In this document: positions 1 through 6,410 of the stretch, one piece after another
Layout: the number at the start of each line of letters is the position of its first letter
How positions within the stretch are numbered: position 1 is the stretch's first letter
Assembly (NCBI GenBank): GCA_001311805.1
Contig: BBCA01000066.1
Coordinates: 1-14,676 of the forward strand
Direction: 5' to 3'
Length of the DNA stretch: 14,676 bases
Source of the DNA: Lentibacillus juripiscarius JCM 12147
GTDB taxonomy: Bacteria > Bacillota > Bacilli > Bacillales_D > Amphibacillaceae
Translations under genes and position numbers: made by a program
The notes under the pieces: model-generated
What the model saw: the letters and a program-made list of their open reading frames with translations, nothing else
What the model was told of the DNA's origin: nothing
The model's database searches: none

Positions 1-68
1 TTAGTGAAATCGCTGATCAATATTTCATATAGAATACTCTATTTACTACTACTATCGTATGACACTAC

Positions 69-107
69 AAAAAAGTGCCGTGAGCAGAAAAGCACGACAC
101 TTTTTTT
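69..107. terminator. Hairpin terminator downstream of the siderophore-binding gene
   Basis: An A-rich left arm (69-82) pairs with a T-rich right arm (93-106) around a 10-nt loop, with a single C/A mismatch inside the stem. The A-run and T-run flanks would give a U tail in either direction. On the minus strand it lies about 30 bases past the stop codon of the binding-protein gene, so it most likely ends that transcript. Bases 1-68 hold no gene I can support. Confidence 0.75.
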
Positions 108-137
108 CCTTTTTTATTCGATTGTAATTATACAAGG

Positions 138-1093
138 TTAATCTGTCAGTGTTTCAAGCACGTCTTCGATGGTTTGTTTGGATGCAATTAAACCGTTATT
201 GGTCCAGTTGCTTGGTTCATGAATGGTGTAAACATTGTCGTTTTTTGACCGCGGGTGTGCTTTGCCAGACGGTACTATCTTTTAAAGTTTGCAGTCCTTG
301 TTCTTCTTTTTTGGCTAGCAGAAACACATGGTCTGCTTTTAATTTGGACAGCTTTTCCAGGGAAATGGGGTTCCACTGTGTTTGGGCTTTACCAAGTTCT
401 TTAACAAGGTCTGGCTGGCTGATGCCAAGCTCGGAATAAAGCACCTCCGCACTCTGGCGGTTCTGTTCGAATAAATAAAATTGATCTCCCTTCGCCCATA
501 TGGCTGCGACCGTTTCATCACCGATCGCCTTGTTTAATGTTTCTTTTGCATTGGCAACTTTGTCGTCATATTGATCCAGTACTTCTTGCGCCTTTGATTC
601 TTTATCAAATAGCTTACCGAATGTCTTGATTTGCTGGCGCCAATTTTTTTTGTTGTTTCTTCGGTCATGACATAGGTAGTGGCGATTTTTGATAGTCTTC
701 ATAAGAGCTTCATAACTGTCAAGAGCGTTTTCCAGGATAATTAGGTCCGGTTCATGGTTCAGCACCTGTTCCTGTGGCATGTTCCACTCCAATTTAGGAA
801 TGTCTTTTAGCTGATCTTCCAAATAACCCTGTGTCGTTTCACCAATTGCCCACTTGGCTACCGGTGTAATGCCTAATGCAAGCAAGGCGTCTTCATGGTA
901 GGGGGCGACGACTCGTTCAGTGTTGCTGGGAATGGTTACCTCGCCCATTTTGCTGTCGAGTGTTACTTCGGCAGATTGGTCGTCATTGGTATTACTGGAA
1001 TCCGAATTGTTATCAGCGCCATTGTCTGAACAGGCGGTGATTAGTAGTGTTACGAACAATAAATACTGGGTACCAATACACGCGTTTTAGCAT
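138..1093 (-). CDS. Iron-siderophore ABC transporter substrate-binding lipoprotein (YfiY-like), frameshifted
   Basis: Extracytoplasmic lipoprotein that captures a ferric siderophore and passes it to the FecCD-type permeases encoded divergently. The corrected protein is about 317 aa, normal for the family. It starts at ATG 1093 behind AGGAG (1102-1106), has a Lys/Arg start, a hydrophobic stretch and a lipobox LITAC, then an acidic Ser/Asn/Asp linker. It continues with VTIPSNTERVVAPYHEDALLALG, the usual start of the periplasmic-binding fold, and PDLIILE. Four single-base breaks are visible: an extra C (GGG 1068-1070), an extra A (T-run 686-690), one lost from the run at 644-651, and an extra A (T-run 241-246). 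Correcting the last restores the C-terminus NDNVYTIHEPSNW up to TAA 138-140. Net correction makes the length a multiple of three. Homology to YfiY rests on layout and general resemblance; the siderophore is unknown. Confidence 0.85.
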
Positions 1094-1111
1094 ATGTACG
1101 TCTCCTCTTAT

Positions 1112-1159
1112 GTTATAATGAATTATCTAACGGTAATGATAATCATTTTCAATTATAAT
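1112..1159. promoter_or_regulatory. Divergent promoter region of the siderophore uptake genes
   Basis: On the plus strand a perfect TATAAT (1154-1159) lies just downstream of the Fur box, though I see no good -35 partner. On the minus strand TTGAAA (1147-1152) could be a -35 with TAGATA about 17 bases on, or GATAAT about 19 bases on, as the -10, so the Fur box fills the spacer. The elements are assigned by eye. Confidence 0.5.
1132..1150. promoter_or_regulatory. Fur box
   Basis: The 19-mer GGTAATGATAATCATTTTC matches the classic Fur consensus GATAATGATAATCATTATC at 17 of 19 positions. It lies between two divergent iron-uptake transcription units and overlaps the likely core promoters of both. 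Iron-replete repression of both directions by Fur is the expected outcome. Confidence 0.9.
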
Positions 1160-1241
1160 GTCAATTTTTTATCCATTGCAGTGGGGTTCTAATTTCTTTA
1201 TACTTTTTACTGAGTTATTTTATACATACAGGAGTAAAAAA

Positions 1242-2281
1242 ATGCTATCCCTTATACATCGATCAAAAACTTTGAAACTGATCATAGTGCTTTTGGCAGT
1301 TATTGCATTGGTCCTTTCCTTAGGTTTCTCTATATCATTTGGAGCAGCAGATATTCATTTATCAACTGTCTGGCAAGCAATTTTTAACTTTAATGAAGAT
1401 CTTTCCTCTCATCAAGTGGTTCAAGAGCTGCGCTTGCCTCGAGCGTTTGCTGCAGTGATGGCTGGTGCTTTTTATCGGTATCTGGTGCTGTCATGCAAGG
1501 TTTGACACGCAATCCGCTGGCATCTCCATCCATTATGGGGGTGACGGATGGTGCAGCGTTCGCACTTGTATTAGTAATGGCTTTCTTGCCGGGGGTTACA
1601 AACCTTGGTATGACAATGGCTTCATTTGCAGGTGCCGGAATTGCTGTTGTGCTGGTTTTATGATTGGTTCTTTTTCCACCGGTGGGTTGACGCCGGTTAA
1701 ACTGGCATTAGCCGGGGTTGCAATAGGGACATTATTAAGTTCGGTTTCGTCAGTAATTGCCCTTCACTTTCAGCTGGAAAAGCAGCTGGGTTTCTGGTTA
1801 GCAGGTGGCCTGGCTGGAACGGATTGGGCGTCCAATCAAATTCTGCTTATATCCGGAATAATTGGCATGTTTGTTGCATTAACGATTGCCAAATCAATTA
1901 CGGTCCTTAACTTGGGGGGAGGATGTTGCAGCAGGTCTTGGTCAAAACAATATCTTAATCAAGATTATGGGAATTCTTACGGTTCTTATACTGACTGGTG
2001 CGGCTGTATCTGTTGCGGGAGCAGTTGGATTTATAGGTCTTATCGTTCCACACATGACACGTTTTATCATTGGAACTGATTACCGGTGGATTATCCCTGT
2101 TTCAGCTTTGTTCGGTGCATTATTGCTGGTTTTATCTGATGTTGTTTCGCGGTTTGTAAATGCACCATATGAAACGCCGGTCGGTGCGATAACTTCCCTT
2201 ATCGGTGTTCCATTCTTCCTTTATCTTGCCCGCGGCAGCAGTGGGAGTGATAAAAAAAATGACGAAGGAAAACAAGCGTAA
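1242..2281 (+). CDS. FecCD-type iron-siderophore ABC transporter permease 1 (YfiZ-like), frameshifted
   Basis: Integral membrane permease for ferric siderophore import, partner of the binding lipoprotein and of permease 2. ATG 1242 follows GGAG (1231-1234) with 7 nt spacing; an upstream in-frame ATG at 1158 lacks such a site and would add a non-family extension. The corrected protein is about 346 aa. It shows an N-terminal membrane helix, ELRLPR, then the family segments SGAVMQGLTRNPLASP, LAGVAIGTL, LNLGEDVAAGLG (the cytoplasmic ATPase-coupling region), GFIGLIVPHMTR and PYETPVGAITSLIG. Three breaks occur: a missing T in the T5 run near 1470-1474, a missing T in TTTT near 1658-1661, and an extra G in the G6 run 1914-1919. 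The net correction gives 347 codons. Its 3' end overlaps permease 2 by 23 nt, so the two are translationally linked. Confidence 0.9.
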
Positions 2282-3273
2282 AGCAAGCCGTTTCCCCCGG
2301 TATAATGATACTACTGTTACTGCTGATCGTCTTAATGTTTTTATTACATTAGGAACAGGTGTCATCACCATTTCCCCGTCGGATGTTATTCGTACAATCC
2401 TGGGAAATGGGACAGACAGACAGGAGCTGGTGTTATTTGACATTCGACTGCCACGAATATTTTGGCTTTCCTGGTCGGTACAGGTCTAGCGGTATCCGGT
2501 GTCATACTGCAAGGCATTACACAGAACGATTTGGCTGAACCAGGCATTTTGGGCATTAATACTGGAGCGGGGTTCGCAGTTGTTTTATTTATTTTCTTTA
2601 TACAGGATTCCATAGGCGGTGTTTTCTCTGTTTTTATTATGCCGCTATTTGCGCTGGCTGGTGCTTTATTAGCAGCATTCCTTATCTACATATTGGCATG
2701 GAAAAATGGTGTGAATCCTATTCGCCTCGTGCTTGTTGGGATAGGCATCAATGCCGGATTTTCTGCAGCGCTGGCTATCCTTCAGCTGAAAATGAATCCA
2801 CAAGACTTTCGCCAGGCTACCGTATGGCTTTCCGGTGATATTTGGAGTGCTGATTGGACATTTGTTCTGGCCTTATTGCATGGATCTTGATATTGGTGCC
2901 GTTAGCACTGCAAAAGTCGAACATATTAAATGTATTGCGTCTGGGGGACGATATAGCAGCGGGACTTGGGGTGAAGGTGGAGAGAGACCGCCGCTTGCTG
3001 CTGATTATTGCCGTCTCCCTTGCCGGAGCGAGCGTTGCTGCCGGGGGTGCGATAACCTTTCTTGGACTCGTTATACCACATATAGCCAGAAAAGTTATTG
3101 GCCCATTGCATCACTATATTATTCCAGTTTCAGCTTTGATGGGCGGACTGCTGTTAATGGTTTCTGATACAATTGGAAGAAATGTAATGACGCCAACAGA
3201 AATACCGGTTGGGATTGTCGTAGCAATTCTTAGTGCCCCGTATTTCGTATATTTGCTAATGAAAGAGAACTGA
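2259..3273 (+). CDS. FecCD-type iron-siderophore ABC transporter permease 2 (YfhA-like), frameshifted
   Basis: Second permease subunit, expected to pair with permease 1 in the membrane. ATG 2259 lies inside the end of permease 1; GTG 2247 is an in-frame alternative. The corrected protein is about 338 aa, typical for FecCD. The first membrane helix (MILLLLLIVLMFFITLGTG) appears only when an extra C in the C5 run 2294-2298 is removed and a missing T in 2338-2342 is restored. Two more breaks follow: a missing T in 2460-2463 and a missing G near 2879-2881. After correction I see LVGTGLAVSGVILQGI, LVLVGIGINAGFSA, LRLGDDIAAGLG (ATPase-coupling region), FLGLVIPHIARKVIG and PTEIPVGIVVAILSAPYF. No ATPase gene follows, nor an obvious terminator before the next gene. 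Confidence 0.9.
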
Positions 3274-3329
3274 AGGAGGCGTCGGTCCACCTAAAATATG
3301 AAGTATTTTCGACAATGTCGGCCTGCTGA

Positions 3330-3359
3330 TTGACTATTATCCGCAATAGTCAATAATAG
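3330..3359 (+). promoter_or_regulatory. Candidate promoter overlapping an inverted repeat
   Basis: TTGACT (3330-3335) and TAATAG (3354-3359) form a plausible sigma-A -35/-10 pair with 18-nt spacing, upstream of the GH13-like gene. The same stretch holds a perfect 9-bp inverted repeat, TTGACTATT and AATAGTCAA, around a 6-nt centre (3339-3344). A repressor site covering the promoter is one reading; an RNA hairpin is another. There is no T-run after the stem, so it is not a typical terminator. Confidence 0.4.
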
Positions 3360-3396
3360 AAGAGGAACGTTAATTTTTCCGTGAAGGAGTACATAT

Positions 3397-4891
3397 ATGA
3401 AACGATTCGTTATACTGCTGGCGGCTTTGTTATTGACCAGTGTTGCAAACCCTGCTGCCGCGCAGGAAAAGGAAGAAACAATAGAAGAGCAGATTTTCTA
3501 CAATATCCTTGTGGACCGTTTCAACAATGGTGATCAGTCCCTGGATGCCAATATTGACCTGGATGACCCGTCCGCATTTCATGGCGGGGATTTACAGGGA
3601 ATCATCGATAAACTTGATCATTTGAAGGAGATGGGGTATACCACCCTTATCCTTTCCCCGATTATGGATAATGCCCCTGGCGGCTATCACGGTTATTGGG
3701 TGGAGGATTTCCGAAAAGTTGACCCACAATATGGTTCGATGCAGGACCTGAAAAAACTGACAGAAGAAGCGCACAGCCGGGACATGAAGATTGTTCTGGA
3801 ATTCGTTACCAACTATGTGGCTAAAACACACCCAATGCTTGATGATCCGGATAAGACCGGCTGGGTACAGGAAACGAATGATGACGCGTCACATCGGTGG
3901 CTGGGGGAAACAGCAGCCCTCGACCAAACGAACCCAGAAGTCCAAACATTTCTAACGGAAACAGCCGATTTCTGGATAGAGGAAGCAAACATCGACGGTT
4001 ACCGGTTCCATGCGGCCGATAAAACAAACAAGGGATTCCTGCAGCAGCTGTCGGCACATATCAGTGAACAGGACCCATCGTTTTTCCAGCTTGCCGGTAT
4101 TCTTGAACCTGACAACTACGAAGGCTCGCTTTCTGAACTGGAAACCATTGACGCTGTCGAAAACAATTCATTGTATAAGCCGATGTCCGACACGCTAGCT
4201 AAGCCTGGAGAACCAGTCGAAGCAATTTATGAAGAATGGCGTGCAGATGGAAAGAAGCAGAGCCTGAACTATCTTGATAATAAACACACAAACGTTTTAC
4301 CTACAAACTGGTTCAGAACGGTCGAAACCCTCTGACCACATGGAAGCTGGCATTGACTTATCTGTATACTGCTCCGGGTGCACCAATGATCCTGCAGGGC
4401 TCGGAAATCCCGATGGCAGGCAAAGATTTTCCGGATATTCAGCGGATGGTGACATGGAACAGTTCGGATGAAGATCTGCAGAAATTCGCCGGACGCATAG
4501 CTGCACTGCGCACGGAGTTCCCGGCACTGCAGCGTGGCGATTATGAGCTTGCCGGTTCCGATGGTGCCATGAGTGTATTCAGACGGTCGTATCAAGGGGA
4601 AACAGTCTTTATTGCGATAAACAATGATACCCATTCGCGCTCTGTCACTGTGGACGGCGTTTCAGACGGAAAACAGCTGAAAGGGCTGCTCGGTGATAAT
4701 CTAGTGCGTACTGGAGAGGACGGCAAATTCCGGATTGGACTAGACAGGGAAACCGCAGAAGTCTATGTCGTACAGAATAATAGTGGACTAAATTGGACGA
4801 TAATTGGGCCAATTGTGGGTGTTTTTCTTATTTTTATAGCCGGAATCATTTATTTGAGCCGGAAACAAAAAAGCGGGAAGCTGATGCTTAA
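3397..4891 (+). CDS. Membrane-anchored GH13 (alpha-amylase fold) protein, probably non-catalytic; frameshifted
   Basis: ATG 3397 follows GAAGGAG. The corrected protein is about 498 aa: signal peptide (residues 1-22, ending PAAAQ), a GH13 TIM barrel starting EEQIFYNILVDRFNNGD, a C-terminal beta domain, then one membrane helix (TIIGPIVGVFLIFIAGIIYL) and a basic tail. It should sit outside the cell, held by the C-terminal helix. The catalytic regions are recognisable but altered: LEFVTNY (134-140, region I), GYRFHA (201-206, region II, His205 where the nucleophile Asp belongs), FFQLAGILE (229-237, region III, Gly where the acid/base Glu belongs) and LDNKHTNRF (293 on, region IV, Lys-His in place of His-Asp). 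Two breaks: a missing C near 4293 and a missing A in 4867-4872. The second moves the stop from 4947-4949 to TAA 4889-4891, giving the tail RKQKKREADA. Family fold is clear; its role is unknown. Confidence 0.85.
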
Positions 4892-4914
4892 ATGCACAGT
4901 TTCTCGCTTTTTTT
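4867..4914. terminator. Bidirectional terminator between the GH13-like gene and yppF-like gene
   Basis: AAAAAAGCG (4867-4875) pairs with CGCTTTTTT (4905-4913), and the stem extends inward with G/U wobbles. A-run and T-run flanks suit termination from both sides, as expected between converging genes. The corrected stop codon of the GH13-like gene (4889-4891) lies in the loop. Confidence 0.8.
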
Positions 4915-4928
4915 GTTTCTGTTTGTCA

Positions 4929-5114
4929 TTATGCATATTCATGGGCTGAAATGGCTCCCTGCCGATGCAGGTAATGGTAAACCTTCCAGTAATGGCAAAT
5001 GTCAATTTGGCCTGTAATATATTTATGCTGATAAAAATCCAATAAGGCGTTGATGGACTCCGGCGGCTCGTTTCGCTCTCCTTCAAAAATGGTTATAAGT
5101 TCAAAGATGCTCAT
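4929..5114 (-). CDS. YppF-like small protein
   Basis: A 61-aa intact gene. ATG 5114 is preceded by AAGGAGG (5122-5128) at 7 nt, a strong Bacillus-type ribosome binding site, so I accept it as real. The protein has the pattern ...PPESINALLDFYQHKYITGQI...Y....L..QGAISAHEY. This resembles the YppF family of short Bacillus proteins (PE..N.LLDFYQ..Y..G.I...Y), whose function is not known to me. There is no signal peptide or membrane segment. It converges on the GH13-like gene and shares its terminator. Assignment is from remembered family pattern. Confidence 0.7.
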   Translation of the reverse strand: MSIFELITIFEGERNEPPESINALLDFYQHKYITGQIDICHYWKVYHYLHRQGAISAHEYA

Positions 5115-5132
5115 CCGGTTCCCTCCTTCCCA

Positions 5133-5157
5133 TTCCGGTTAAGTGGATTTACCGGAA
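5133..5157. repeat. Inverted repeat in the leader of the yppF-like gene
   Basis: TTCCGGT (5133-5139) and ACCGGAA (5151-5157) form a perfect 7-bp inverted repeat with an 11-nt centre, just upstream of the yppF-like ribosome binding site on the minus strand. It could be an operator or a leader hairpin. The rest of 5158-5290 shows nothing I can name. Confidence 0.4.
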
Positions 5158-5292
5158 ATATATGCTTCGGGTGATAGAATCATGATAGTTTATCGAATTT
5201 TTCCGGATGGCCGCTCCTTGATTCCTGAGCATCCAGTTTGCTGCCCCTTCTCTTCAGATGAACAGTCAATCCCAATGGAAAAAAGATCCTGT

Positions 5293-5308
5293 GTTACCGT
5301 ATAGTAAC
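5293..5308. promoter_or_regulatory. Palindrome upstream of the nar operon, possible regulator site
   Basis: GTTAC (5293-5297) and GTAAC (5304-5308) are perfect inverted arms around CGTATA. The 16-bp size and the N6 gap recall Crp/Fnr-family operators, but the arms do not match the Fnr consensus TGTGA...TCACA. A possible -10, TAATAT, follows at 5321-5326. Its position ahead of a nitrate respiration operon makes an oxygen, nitrate or NO regulator plausible; this is inference. Confidence 0.35.
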
Positions 5309-5349
5309 TGGAATAACAGGTAATATTAGGTAAAAAGGAGGATGGTGAA

Positions 5350-5765
5350 ATGGCAGGACCGGCATTAAGAAAAGTAGACAGTCATGCTTCCATCCACGAG
5401 GCAGCACTGCAGGAGGCAAGAGAGCTTACCAATGTATACGCCAATCTGCTGAAAAGCGGCGAAACGGATAATGCTTTGGAAACCGCTTTCATTTTGCTGG
5501 AACACTGGGAAACTCGAACGTTGGCACACGCCGATGCAGAAGAAAAGGTTTATATAAAGAGATTTCCGAAACTTCACCGGAACTGCATGATCATATTGTT
5601 GCCTTAACAAGGGACCATGATCTGCTGCGTTCCCTGGCCCGGGAAATAAACAGCATACTAGAACATGATGGTGCAACATACAGTGCTTTACAGCGTTTTC
5701 AAGCATTGATTCTTGTGGATGAAATGCATAATGAAGAAGAAGAAAGAATATTGCCTGAACATTGA
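5350..5765 (+). CDS. Hemerythrin-like HHE-domain protein, first gene of the nar operon; frameshifted
   Basis: ATG 5350 follows AAAGGAGG at good spacing. The corrected protein is 138 aa, cytoplasmic by appearance and largely helical. Likely di-iron ligands of a hemerythrin fold are spread over four helices: His12/His16 (HASIH), His52, His60 with Glu64 (HADAE), His80/His82 and His90 (HDH...TRDHD), and His127 with Glu131 (HNEEE). Hemerythrin-like proteins bind oxygen or NO, or sense or repair under those stresses; which applies here is unknown. One break: a missing G near 5548-5549 (GAA GAA AAG GGT TTA restored), after which the frame runs to TGA 5763-5765. The next gene starts 22 nt later with its own ribosome site, so cotranscription with nar genes is likely. 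Confidence 0.8.
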
Positions 5766-5787
5766 TGACAGGCTGGAGGTGTAAGAA

Positions 5788-6068
5788 TTGAAAACAGCAC
5801 AGACAAAACAGAACAGTAAATTGCTGCGTACCATGTATCCCAGTGCGTATCAATTTTTAATAGAGAAACTGAAGGAACACAATATCCACTCGTTCGACGT
5901 GCAGGCAACTGCCAAAAAACAGGTTCCGCATATGAAGTATGCGTCCGATTTGGTGAAGGATTTGGGCAGGAGATGACGTGCAGATTTGCGGAAAAAGCGC
6001 TGCGTGAACCTGACGATGATTTTGCAGCGTTTTGTGAAGAGATTCAAAAACGTGTAAAGAAACACTGA
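5788..6068 (+). CDS. Hypothetical 93-aa protein in the nar operon; frameshifted
   Basis: TTG 5788 follows GGAGGT (5775-5780) at 7 nt. The corrected protein is 93 aa, basic at the start (KTAQTKQNSKLLRTMYPSAY) and helical-looking, ending in FCEEIQKRVKKH. It has no membrane helix, no signal peptide and no metal-binding motif I recognise. One break: a missing base at GGGC (5964-5967), turning an early TGA into LGQEMTCRFAEKAL and moving the stop to 6066-6068. It sits between the hemerythrin-like gene and a small acidic gene leading into narG, all on the same strand with short gaps, so a role linked to nitrate respiration or its control is possible. I do not recognise the family. Confidence 0.65.
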
Positions 6069-6116
6069 TTGCAGACTATTTTAAAATGGTAAAACCATAG
6101 AAAGGGAGGGGATTGT

Positions 6117-6410
6117 TTGTTTCAGTATGAGCAGGAGGCTGCAATGGAAGAGGACCGCGAAGACTTGATTGGACTACTCAAAATGCGGTTTGGAGAATTG
6201 GAGCCGCAAGTGATTGAGGCGATCTATCAAATGAATGATTATGAGACGATTGAACGGCTCATTTTGGTTGGGGCGAATGCACCTGACTTTAAGACGTTCC
6301 TGGAAGAATTAGAAGAGGGAAAGGGGACGTTCCGGATCGTTGGTGAACGTTTCAATCCGCTTGAATCTATCGCAGGAAATGGTGATGCAGATGGAAAACA
6401 GCAGCAATAA
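6117..6410 (+). CDS. Small acidic protein (DUF4351-like) overlapping narG
   Basis: TTG 6117 follows GGGAGGGG (6104-6111), giving a 97-codon frame that is intact. The protein is acidic and soluble. The central part LLKMRFGELEPQVIEAIYQ...YETIERLILVGANAPDFKTFLEEL resembles the DUF4351 helical pattern found at the C-terminus of Rpn/YhgA-like proteins (L..RFG.L...V...I......LE.L...A....S...FL). The match is from memory and moderate. Its last 26 nt overlap the chosen narG start, so the two are probably translationally coupled. A chaperone, regulator or plain leader protein are all possible. Confidence 0.65.
   Translation: MFQYEQEAAMEEDREDLIGLLKMRFGELEPQVIEAIYQMNDYETIERLILVGANAPDFKTFLEELEEGKGTFRIVGERFNPLESIAGNGDADGKQQQ

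Noticed and set aside
1158..1241. Upstream ATG 1158 as the start of permease 1
   Set aside because: It falls on the likely -10 element beside the Fur box and has no ribosome site, whereas ATG 1242 has GGAG at 7 nt.
3297..3332. Short frame MKYFRQCRPAD after a stray AAGGAGG downstream of permease 2
   Set aside because: The ribosome site is about 18 nt from the ATG and the frame is only 11 codons.
5293..5308. Canonical Fnr box
   Set aside because: The arms do not match TGTGA-N6-TCACA, so I list it only as an unassigned palindrome.
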